A DNA stretch of 64,000 nucleotides, taken from the NCBI GenBank assembly GCA_036782995.1, contig DAIPXZ010000006.1, positions 1 to 64,000 of the forward strand, given 5' to 3'. The position numbers were made by a program, and so were the translations under genes. Of this stretch, positions 51,006 through 58,302 are shown in pieces; position 1 is the stretch's first letter, and every line of letters begins with the position of its first letter. Below the pieces are notes generated by a model. That model was not told where the DNA came from and ran no database searches. It saw nothing but the letters and a program-made list of their open reading frames with translations. This DNA is from DAIPXZ01 sp036782995. GTDB taxonomy: Bacteria; Bacillota; Clostridia; Saccharofermentanales; Saccharofermentanaceae.

Positions 51006-52388
51006 ATGAAAGTAAAGATTACAGAAACAGTGTTGCGCGACGCGAATCAATCGCTGATGGCAACGAGAATGCCATTTTCCGATTTCGAAGGCATTCTGGA
51101 GACCCTCGATGAAGCGGGCTACTATTCGCTCGAGTGCTGGGGAGGCGCGACATTTGATTCGTGCCTTCGTTATTTGGACGAGGACCCGTGGGAGCGCCTT
51201 CGGAAGATTAAGGCAAAGGTAAAGAAGACACCTCTTCAAATGTTGCTTCGCGGCCAGAACATTCTCGGATATAAGCATTATCCGGACGAAGTGGTTCGCT
51301 TGTTTGTTGCGAAATCGGCTGAAAACGGTATGGATATTTTCCGCATTTTCGATGCGCTCAATGACTTCCGCAATATCGAAACAGCAGTCGATGAAGTTAA
51401 GAAGCAAGGCAAGCACGCGCAAGGCTGTATTTGCTACACGACGAGCCCGATTCACAATCTTGAGAAATACGTAGAAATGGGAAAAGAACTCGAAGGTATG
51501 GGTGTCGATTCCATTTGTATAAAGGATATGGCTGGCATTATGGGGCCGCAGGAAGCATTCGACCTGATCAAGGCATTGAAGACGAATGTTAAGCTGCCGA
51601 TTTTCCTCCATACACATGCAACAACAGGCCTCGGACCGATGACCTATGTTAAGGCAGTCGAAGCTGGCTGTGACGGTATCGATTGCGCGATTTCTTCTTT
51701 CTCCGGCGGCACGGCTCAACCGGCTACTGAGACGATGAAATATGCACTCGAGCAGATGGGTTATGAGACTGATTTGGATACCAAAATACTGAAGAAGATT
51801 AATGATTTCTTTGCTCCTGTTAAGGCAAAGGATATCGAATCCGGACTTCTTGACCCGTACGTAATGGGAACGAAGACAGACGCTCTCGTTTACCAAGTAC
51901 CGGGTGGTATGCTTTCGAACCTCGTTGCACAGCTTAAAAAGGCGAATGCGATTGACCGTTTGGATGAAGTTCTTACCGAGACACCGAAGGTTCGTAAAGA
52001 CATGGGATACCCGCCGCTCGTTACACCATTGAGCCAGATGGTCGGCGTACAAGCAACGTACAATGTATTGCTCGGTGAGCGTTACAAAGACATCACCAAG
52101 GAGATTAAAGCATATATCCGCGGTGAATACGGCCGTGCTCCGGGCGAAGTCGATCCGGACCTCATCAAGAGAGTTTTGGGCGATGAGAAGCCAATGGAAG
52201 GACGTTTTGCCGACACTCTGGAACCGATTTTCGAAAAGACAAAGAAGGAGCTCGGGAAGATGGCTCGCTCGGATGAGGATGTTCTTTCCTACATCGCTTT
52301 CCCGACAAATGCCGAGAATTTCTTTGCGGCTCGCGAAGAAAAAGAAAGCCGCTCCGTCAACTATACGATTGAAAAGAAGGAGGCTTGA
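51006..52388 (+). CDS. oadA: Oxaloacetate decarboxylase alpha subunit (carboxyltransferase)
   Basis: A 460-residue biotin-dependent carboxyltransferase of the OadA/PycB/5S type. The HMGL-like barrel has TETVLRDANQSL near residues 6-17, ECWGGATFDSCLR near 43-55, LRGQNILGYKHY near 79, SICIKDMAG (carboxylated lysine) near 170 and LHTHATTG near 200. The PYC_OADA conserved domain reaches to about 430. It lacks a biotinyl domain, which is supplied by the separate protein at 52793. It transfers CO2 from oxaloacetate to biotin, the first half of the Na+-pumping reaction. The ATG follows AAGGAG. Confidence 0.93.
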   Translation: MKVKITETVLRDANQSLMATRMPFSDFEGILETLDEAGYYSLECWGGATFDSCLRYLDEDPWERLRKIKAKVKKTPLQMLLRGQNILGYKHYPDEVVRLFVAKSAENGMDIFRIFDALNDFRNIETAVDEVKKQGKHAQGCICYTTSPIHNLEKYVEMGKELEGMGVDSICIKDMAGIMGPQEAFDLIKALKTNVKLPIFLHTHATTGLGPMTYVKAVEAGCDGIDCAISSFSGGTAQPATETMKYALEQMGYETDLDTKILKKINDFFAPVKAKDIESGLLDPYVMGTKTDALVYQVPGGMLSNLVAQLKKANAIDRLDEVLTETPKVRKDMGYPPLVTPLSQMVGVQATYNVLLGERYKDITKEIKAYIRGEYGRAPGEVDPDLIKRVLGDEKPMEGRFADTLEPIFEKTKKELGKMARSDEDVLSYIAFPTNAENFFAAREEKESRSVNYTIEKKEA

Positions 52389-52393
52389 TTTCC

Positions 52394-52771
52394 ATGAATC
52401 AGCTGATTCTTTTAGACACATTGGATTGGACAGTAAAGGATGCCGTAATTAACGCATTGATTTGTGTAATTTTGGTTTTTTCTGTGCTTTTCATCATCGC
52501 CTTCATTTTGACTATTGTATCGAAGATTATGCAGGCCTTTACCGGTAATGATAGTAAAAAGACGGTTTCGGACACTCCGGCTACTGTTGCTTCGGATGAT
52601 ATGCCTGCCTCGACAGCCGGCAATGAAGAGATTTTCTCTTCTGGAACACTCCGCCTAAAGAATGTCGACGAACCCACTGCTGCCATGATTATGGCGATTG
52701 TCAGTGACGAATCGGGCATCCCGCTTGAAGAGCTTTGCTTTAAGTCGATTGCATTGGTCGAATCCAAATAA
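52394..52771 (+). CDS. oadG: OadG family subunit (decarboxylase gamma chain)
   Basis: A 125-residue protein with one N-terminal membrane helix (about 17-45, ALICVILVFSVLFIIAFIL), a Ser/Thr/Ala linker and an acidic soluble C-terminus. Size, topology and place between alpha and biotin-carrier genes fit the OadG gamma subunit, which assembles the complex and binds zinc in the well-studied enzymes. ATG 52394 is 11 bases after GGAGG; a TTG at 52385 is too close. Sequence similarity in this family is weak, so context carries much of the call. Confidence 0.75.
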   Translation: MNQLILLDTLDWTVKDAVINALICVILVFSVLFIIAFILTIVSKIMQAFTGNDSKKTVSDTPATVASDDMPASTAGNEEIFSSGTLRLKNVDEPTAAMIMAIVSDESGIPLEELCFKSIALVESK

Positions 52772-52792
52772 GGGAAGAGGAGAAGTAAAACG

Positions 52793-53179
52793 ATGATTTA
52801 TGTAGTAAAAATAAATGATAAAGAATACGAAGTGGAAGTGGAGAAGGGTAAAGCCAATCTTCTCAAAACCACGACCATAACAGCCGCTCCCGTAGCTCCG
52901 GTAGCTGCCGCACCAGCTGCTGCCGCACCGATTGCCGCTGCTCCTGCTGCAGCTTTGGCTGCAGGTGCGACTCCGGTGAACGCCCCGATGCCGGGTACGA
53001 TTCTTAATGTACGTGTTACTGCCGGTCAGTCTGTGAAGGCCGGTGAGATTCTGGTGATTCTCGAAGCCATGAAGATGGAAAATGAAATCGTTGCCCCGAA
53101 AGACGGCGTGATTGCACAAGTCGCGGTGACCAAGGGTGCTACGGTAGACACCGGTGCTCTCCTCGTATCCATTAGTTAA
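52793..53179 (+). CDS. Biotin carboxyl carrier protein of the decarboxylase
   Basis: A 128-residue protein. Residues 1-25 form a short beta start (MIYVVKINDKEYEVEV), followed by an Ala/Pro-rich flexible linker (about 30-60). The biotinyl domain (60-128) has the EAMKM motif with biotinylated Lys94. It shuttles carboxyl-biotin between the alpha subunit and the membrane beta subunit. The ATG follows GAAGAGGAG. Confidence 0.95.
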   Translation: MIYVVKINDKEYEVEVEKGKANLLKTTTITAAPVAPVAAAPAAAAPIAAAPAAALAAGATPVNAPMPGTILNVRVTAGQSVKAGEILVILEAMKMENEIVAPKDGVIAQVAVTKGATVDTGALLVSIS

Positions 53180-53193
53180 GGAGGAGAAGCAAA

Positions 53194-54348
53194 GTGATTA
53201 TCATTGATACCATTGTTTCCATATTGAAGGATTCTGGTTTCGCTGCCATTACATGGCAAAGCGTAGTCATGATCCTCGTATCCATTGTACTTATGTACCT
53301 CGCTATTGCGAAAAAGTTCGAACCGATGCTTCTGCTTCCGATTGCATTTGGTATGCTGATGGTAAACCTACCAATTACGGGTATTGCCGACCATCCGGTC
53401 GGAGTCTTCGGAGAAGATGGTTTTCAAGCCGGCGGACTTCTTTACTACCTCAAGTTAGGCGTTGATTTAGGCATATATCCTTCGCTTATCTTCATGGGAG
53501 TCGGAGCTATGACTGACTTCGGACCGTTGATTGCACGTCCTTCCTCATTGTTCCTCGGTGCTGCCGCGCAGGTTGGTATCGCAGTGGCTTTGATTGTTGC
53601 CGTAGCACTCGGCTTTGCTCCGAATGAAGCTTCTTCCATCGCTATTATCGGCGGAGCAGACGGACCAACCGCAATTTTCGTAACGAATAAACTGGCACCA
53701 GAATTGTTGCCGGCGATTGCCGTGGCGGCCTATTCTTACATGGCATTGATTCCGCTTATTCAGCCTCCGATCATGAAGCTTCTGACCACAAAGAAAGAAC
53801 GCGCCATCAAAATGGAGCAGCTTCGTACAGTCAGCAAGACCGAGAAGATTTGCTTTCCGATCATTGTTATTCTTCTTTGCGTATTGCTCCTTCCGTCGGT
53901 CGCGCCGCTCATTGGCTTCCTGATGCTCGGTAATCTCTTCAAGGAGTGCGGTGTTGTGGATCGTCTTTCGAACACGGCACAAAACGCATTGATGAACATC
54001 GTTACCATCTTCCTCGGCGTTTCCGTCGGAGCGAAGACAGATGCCGCCATTTTCCTGAAGGCAAGCACGTTGAAGATTGTTCTTTTGGGCCTTATGGCCT
54101 TTATCTTCAGCACAGTCGGCGGTATTCTTATTGGAAAGCTAATGTGCGTAATTACCAAGGGAAAAATCAATCCTCTTATCGGTTCTGCAGGTGTTTCCGC
54201 TGTTCCGATGGCGGCCCGTGTTGCTCAGGTTGAGGGACAAAAGGCAAACCCGTCAAACTTCCTTCTCATGCACGCCATGGGTCCGAATGTGGCTGGTGTA
54301 ATCGGCTCGGCTGTAGCTGCGGGTATATTGATGAGCTTCTTCCGCTAA
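53194..54348 (+). CDS. oadB: Sodium-translocating decarboxylase beta subunit
   Basis: A 384-residue integral membrane subunit with nine to eleven helices that decarboxylates biotin-CO2 and pumps Na+ out of the cell. The conserved IIGGADGPTAIF segment near residues 150-161 carries the aspartate needed for sodium transport, and the later SAGVSAVPMAARVAQ and HAMGPNVAGVIGSA motifs are intact. The start is GTG after AAGGAGGAG. The four-gene order alpha-gamma-biotin carrier-beta fits oxaloacetate decarboxylase. Methylmalonyl-CoA decarboxylase shares beta but would have an MmdA-type alpha, which is not seen. Confidence 0.94.
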   Translation: MIIIDTIVSILKDSGFAAITWQSVVMILVSIVLMYLAIAKKFEPMLLLPIAFGMLMVNLPITGIADHPVGVFGEDGFQAGGLLYYLKLGVDLGIYPSLIFMGVGAMTDFGPLIARPSSLFLGAAAQVGIAVALIVAVALGFAPNEASSIAIIGGADGPTAIFVTNKLAPELLPAIAVAAYSYMALIPLIQPPIMKLLTTKKERAIKMEQLRTVSKTEKICFPIIVILLCVLLLPSVAPLIGFLMLGNLFKECGVVDRLSNTAQNALMNIVTIFLGVSVGAKTDAAIFLKASTLKIVLLGLMAFIFSTVGGILIGKLMCVITKGKINPLIGSAGVSAVPMAARVAQVEGQKANPSNFLLMHAMGPNVAGVIGSAVAAGILMSFFR

Positions 54349-54380
54349 GAAACGAATGAAGCATATTTCGAGATTCTTAC

Positions 54381-54407
54381 AAGGCGTCGCATCTGCGACG
54401 CCTTTTT
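54381..54407 (+). terminator. Terminator of the decarboxylase operon
   Basis: AAGGCGTCGC and GCGACGCCTT form a perfect 10-bp stem with a 4-base loop and a T-run. Confidence 0.92.
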
Positions 54408-54520
54408 CTTGCATATTTATTATGCTTTTAAAAAAATACGATATGTGATAAACTTCGACATAGACAAAACTATTTGTCATTTTGGAAACTAAAAGATTTA
54501 TGTTTTGGAGGAGAAAAAAC

Positions 54521-55579
54521 ATGAAGAAACAGATTTTTTCCGTTATTTTGGCGGGGGCTATGGTTCTTTCCTTTACAGCCTGTAACAAGGATGACGACAA
54601 GGATAGCAAGAAGAGTAGCGAGGATGTTACAGTGGAGTCTTTATTAGAGGACGCATCTGCAAATTACAGTGATATTGAGTCCTTCGCTATGGGCATCGAT
54701 GTGGATTATGATGTTGATTTGGGCATTTTCGCTGAGCCGGAGAATAGTACAGATAACGTAAAAGCTACGTTTGAATATTGTGAAGATGCAATGCATATGA
54801 CGATAGAAGCTAGTGAAGAAAGTCCTATCGGCAATAGGGAAATTTATGTCGATAATGGAGAGGGCCTGACCTACACCTATAATGATGATGAAAACGGCTG
54901 GGTGAAATCTGAGACAGCCGCCAATGAGAATCAAATGGATATGGCATCCGGCAAGGTGGATGAATTACTTACTTCTTTGAAGGATAATGCCGATGATCTT
55001 ACGCTTGAGGATGATACGGAGAAAATTGAGGGAGAATCTGCATATGTGATTACGGGCCTCGTTTCCAGTGACATAATTATTGATATGCTCCTTGATTTTG
55101 AAGCCGGTCAAGACGTGGTTGAAAACAGTGGGCTTGAGTCTATTGATTTCGAAACGATTTTAGCTGATTTACAAGAAGCTTTTGGTGAGAATTTTGAAGA
55201 GGTTGATATCGATATTACGCTCTGGATTTATGAGGAATCGCATCAATTTGCCGGTTTGTCTTTTGATGGTACAGAGTTGATGCAAAATGTTGTGGAGACA
55301 ATTATGGATATGCCGGCAACATTCTTGTCAAGCATCAGCCCAGAGCTCGGTATGTTTGCTGAGGAAGGTATCACAATGCGTCAGCTGATTGAGTCGCTTG
55401 GTAGCATGATGTCATCGATGAGTGAAGATCCGGGTGCAGGATATGGGTTTGAGTATTCAATTAATCAATATGATATGGAGTTTACTTTGTATGCTATTGA
55501 TGATACAACGGTAGAGATTCCGGATGATGTAATCGATAGCGCAGTGACGAGTGATAGTACTGGCGGTTTCTCGCTTTGA
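54521..55579 (+). CDS. Lipoprotein of unknown function
   Basis: A 352-residue lipoprotein with signal peptide and lipobox FTAC (cysteine near residue 20), then an acidic linker (NKDDDKDSKKSSED). The remaining 310 residues are strongly acidic, mixed alpha-beta and have no motif I can name. The N-terminal SYSDIESFAMGIDVDYD-like start (here NYSDIESFAMGID) resembles the opening of DUF6612/LppX-like lipid-binding lipoproteins, but this is weak. ATG 54521 follows TTGGAGGAG; the upstream in-frame ATG at 54482 would spoil the signal peptide. It is a single gene with terminators on both sides. Confidence 0.75.
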   Translation: MKKQIFSVILAGAMVLSFTACNKDDDKDSKKSSEDVTVESLLEDASANYSDIESFAMGIDVDYDVDLGIFAEPENSTDNVKATFEYCEDAMHMTIEASEESPIGNREIYVDNGEGLTYTYNDDENGWVKSETAANENQMDMASGKVDELLTSLKDNADDLTLEDDTEKIEGESAYVITGLVSSDIIIDMLLDFEAGQDVVENSGLESIDFETILADLQEAFGENFEEVDIDITLWIYEESHQFAGLSFDGTELMQNVVETIMDMPATFLSSISPELGMFAEEGITMRQLIESLGSMMSSMSEDPGAGYGFEYSINQYDMEFTLYAIDDTTVEIPDDVIDSAVTSDSTGGFSL

Positions 55580-55653
55580 GATGACGCGGGAGAATTCGGT
55601 GATATCTCATCGGAAATGAACCTTTGACTATCTCGATTACTATGGTTTATGTA

Positions 55654-55686
55654 AAGCGGCTCCTTTCTTCGGCAAGGGGCCGCTTA
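55654..55686 (+). terminator. Terminator after the lipoprotein gene
   Basis: AAGCGGC and GCCGCTT form the stem, with a partly paired centre. The T-tract is short (TTATTTAT). Confidence 0.65.
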
Positions 55687-55791
55687 TTTATCTTCGGACA
55701 AGGATTCGTACGATGATGTTTTTTCGTGGTAAACTAACGTGAGAAGATAAATGTTTTCGTGTGTATGCGACGTTCATTAAGGAGTGAGGTC

Positions 55792-56976
55792 ATGGGGAGC
55801 AGACGTGTTATCTGGATAGTACTCGACAGCTTCGGCATTGGGTTTGCAAAAGATGCAGTTGCATTTGGTGACGAAGGTAGTCATACCTTGCGGGCGGTAG
55901 CGAAAAGTGAATTTTTCGATGTGCCGATTTTACAAAGTATGGGATTGAGCTCGATTGAACGGGCGTTTCCGGAGGACCGTGCGACAACGGGCGGTTCTGG
56001 GGCGTATGGACGGTTACAGGAAGCATCGATGGGTAAGGATACGACAATCGGACATTGGGAAATGGCTGGTATCATTTCGGAAAAGCCATTACCGGTATTT
56101 CCGAATGGTTTTCCTCAGGAGTTGCTTGATGATTTTGCACGAAAAACAGGTCGAGGGGTTCTTTGTAATTTGCCTTATTCGGGCACGAAGGTGATTGCCG
56201 ATTACGGCCGGGAACACGAAGCGACTGGAAAGCTGATTGTTTATACGTCAGCGGACAGTGTTTTCCAGATTGCGGCACATGAGGAAGTGGTACCGATTGA
56301 CGAACTATATCGTGATTGCGAAATCGCGAGACAGCTTCTTGTAGGAGATTACGGTGTTGGACGTGTGATTGCTCGACCATTTGTCGGTAAATATCCCGAT
56401 TACGAACGCACGTCGAATCGTCATGATTTTTCGCTTCTGCCGCCTCGAAAAACCGTTCTGAATTTGATTATGGATAAAGGACTCACGGTCTATGGAATCG
56501 GTAAAATCAATGATATTTTTGCCGGAAGCGGGATTACGAAAACAGTGCGCACACAAAATAATGAAGACGGTATGGATCATTTGCTTGTTGCGATGGATGA
56601 AGTGGAAAATGGCTTGATTTATGTCAACTTGGTCGATTTTGATATGCAATACGGGCATCGTAATGATGTTGACGGATACGCCGCTGCTTTGACGGCTTTT
56701 GATCGAAGACTACCGGGGCTGGTGGAGAAGATGAAGGCGGATGACATGTTGGTTATCACGGCGGATCATGGCTGTGACCCATCAACAGAATCGACAGACC
56801 ACTCCAGGGAAGATGTGCCTGTCATTCTTTACGGGAAGAAGATAGCGTCAGGTGTGAATATCGGGACACGAAAGACTTTTGCCGATTTGGGCGCAACGGT
56901 CGGTGCGTATTTACATGTGGAAACGAAGGATATAGACGGACAGTCTTTTCAGCAGATAATCGAAAAAATGGAATAG
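55792..56976 (+). CDS. deoB: Phosphopentomutase
   Basis: A 394-residue enzyme of the alkaline phosphatase superfamily that interconverts (deoxy)ribose-1-phosphate and -5-phosphate. The metal site begins at WIVLDSFGIG. The phosphothreonine nucleophile is in GKDTTIGHWE near residue 85. The second metal cluster is VDFDMQYGHRNDVDGY near 283 and ITADHGCDP near 322. Length is normal. ATG 55792 follows AAGGAGTGAGG. It is the first gene of a deoB-deoC-cdd group for deoxynucleoside breakdown. Confidence 0.95.
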   Translation: MGSRRVIWIVLDSFGIGFAKDAVAFGDEGSHTLRAVAKSEFFDVPILQSMGLSSIERAFPEDRATTGGSGAYGRLQEASMGKDTTIGHWEMAGIISEKPLPVFPNGFPQELLDDFARKTGRGVLCNLPYSGTKVIADYGREHEATGKLIVYTSADSVFQIAAHEEVVPIDELYRDCEIARQLLVGDYGVGRVIARPFVGKYPDYERTSNRHDFSLLPPRKTVLNLIMDKGLTVYGIGKINDIFAGSGITKTVRTQNNEDGMDHLLVAMDEVENGLIYVNLVDFDMQYGHRNDVDGYAAALTAFDRRLPGLVEKMKADDMLVITADHGCDPSTESTDHSREDVPVILYGKKIASGVNIGTRKTFADLGATVGAYLHVETKDIDGQSFQQIIEKME

Positions 56977-56992
56977 AAAGGCGAACAACATT

Positions 56993-57646
56993 ATGGGAAA
57001 AAAGTATACCAATGAGGAGAAAAACATCCTGAAAATCGTCGACCATACGCAACTATCTATAACGGCGACGTGGAAGGATATCAAGAAAGCGATTCAGGAT
57101 GCGTATGATGTTGGCACGGCAAGTGTTTGTATTCCTCCGTGTTATGTGAAAAAGGCGGCAGAGTTTGCACGGGGTAAGATGCCGATTTGCACGGTTATCG
57201 GCTTCCCAAATGGATATTCGACTACGGCGGTGAAGGTTTTTGAGGCAAAAGAGGCTATCGCGAACGGAGCAACGGAGATTGATATGGTGATTAACCTCTG
57301 TGATGTGAAGTCCGGCGCGATGGATGCGATATACGCGGAGCTACTAGCGATGCGCGAGGCTTGTCATAACGTAATATTGAAAGTAATAATTGAGACGTGC
57401 CAACTTACGGATATCGAGATTGTGAAGCTTTGCGGCCTGATATCAAAGTCCGGATGTGATTTTGCCAAGACGTCGACTGGTTTCAGTACGGCAGGCGCGA
57501 CGGCCAAGGATGTCGCACTCATGAAAAAAAGTGTGTCGTTCGGTGTGAAGGTGAAGGCAGCGGGTGGAATCCGTAATTACGAAACGGCAGAAGAGATGAT
57601 GAACGCGGGTGCGGACCGCCTTGGAACGAGCCGATTGATAAAGTAA
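56993..57646 (+). CDS. deoC: Deoxyribose-phosphate aldolase
   Basis: A 217-residue class I aldolase that splits 2-deoxyribose-5-phosphate to acetaldehyde and glyceraldehyde-3-phosphate. Catalytic residues are in place: Asp97 in TEIDMVINL, Schiff-base Lys159 in FAKTSTGFS and Lys188 in VKAAGGIR. Length matches the short DeoC family. It lies 16 bases after deoB and uses its product. Confidence 0.95.
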   Translation: MGKKYTNEEKNILKIVDHTQLSITATWKDIKKAIQDAYDVGTASVCIPPCYVKKAAEFARGKMPICTVIGFPNGYSTTAVKVFEAKEAIANGATEIDMVINLCDVKSGAMDAIYAELLAMREACHNVILKVIIETCQLTDIEIVKLCGLISKSGCDFAKTSTGFSTAGATAKDVALMKKSVSFGVKVKAAGGIRNYETAEEMMNAGADRLGTSRLIK

Positions 57647-57710
57647 TCAGCGATTTGCAGGTGGAAGACTTGCCTATGAGCGCGGCTTGAAGATGAAAGA
57701 GGCTAATGAA

Positions 57711-58118
57711 ATGGAACAGCAAATGATAGAGAAGCTAGTATTGGCCGCAACGGCGGCGAGAGAAAATGCGATAGCCTCTTTCTCGAATTATATGGTTGGT
57801 GCGGCCCTTCTATCGGCGGACGGACGTGTTTTTACCGGATGTAATATTGAATCGAGTGTCATGGCACCTAGTCTTTGCGCGGAAAGAGTAGCGATTGCCA
57901 AGGCGATAAGCGAGGGCGTGACGGATTTTCTTGCCATTGCTGTCGTCGGGGCAAAAAGAGGCGAAAGGCCTGATATACCGTGCTTTCCTTGTGGCATTTG
58001 CCGTCAGGTGTTGTCCGAATATGTATCCATTCAGGATTTTTCTGTGTATGTTGTTGAAGGTGGCGAAGCGAAACGTTTCGCGCTCTCGGAGCTTCTTCCC
58101 CATTCCTTCTCGCTCTAA
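57711..58118 (+). CDS. cdd: Cytidine deaminase
   Basis: A 135-residue homotetrameric-type deaminase that converts (deoxy)cytidine to (deoxy)uridine. The zinc site is complete: Cys56 and Glu58 in CAERVA, and Cys94 and Cys97 in PCGICRQ. GCNIES near residue 43 binds the nucleoside. ATG 57711 is eight bases after AAAGAGG; upstream in-frame TTG 57687 and ATG 57693 have no site. With deoB and deoC it channels deoxynucleosides into central metabolism, and uracil can be recovered through the permease at 17049. Confidence 0.93.
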   Translation: MEQQMIEKLVLAATAARENAIASFSNYMVGAALLSADGRVFTGCNIESSVMAPSLCAERVAIAKAISEGVTDFLAIAVVGAKRGERPDIPCFPCGICRQVLSEYVSIQDFSVYVVEGGEAKRFALSELLPHSFSL

Positions 58119-58224
58119 TCCACTGATTTCAAAGGCTATTCGGCTCTTTTTATCGTTGCTTTTCTGCTATGAGGGTATAGTAGAAACGTTGATAAAACTG
58201 TGCAATTCGACAAATGAAAACGGA

Positions 58225-58252
58225 TTGAAACGAAGTGAAAACCCCTTATAAT
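58225..58252 (+). promoter_or_regulatory. Promoter of the second LTA-synthase-like gene
   Basis: TTGAAA, a 16-base spacer and a perfect TATAAT, about 50 bases before the TTG start. Confidence 0.72.
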
Positions 58253-58302
58253 GATAACGAAATAAAGAAAAAAGCAAATGCAACACTAGTGGGGCGCATG
58301 AT

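Noticed and set aside
50733..52421. A 562-codon open frame on the minus strand opposite oadA
   Set aside because: It is the antisense reflection of the oadA codon pattern. oadA has all family motifs and a good ribosome site, and the antisense product is Arg/Cys/His-rich with no domain.
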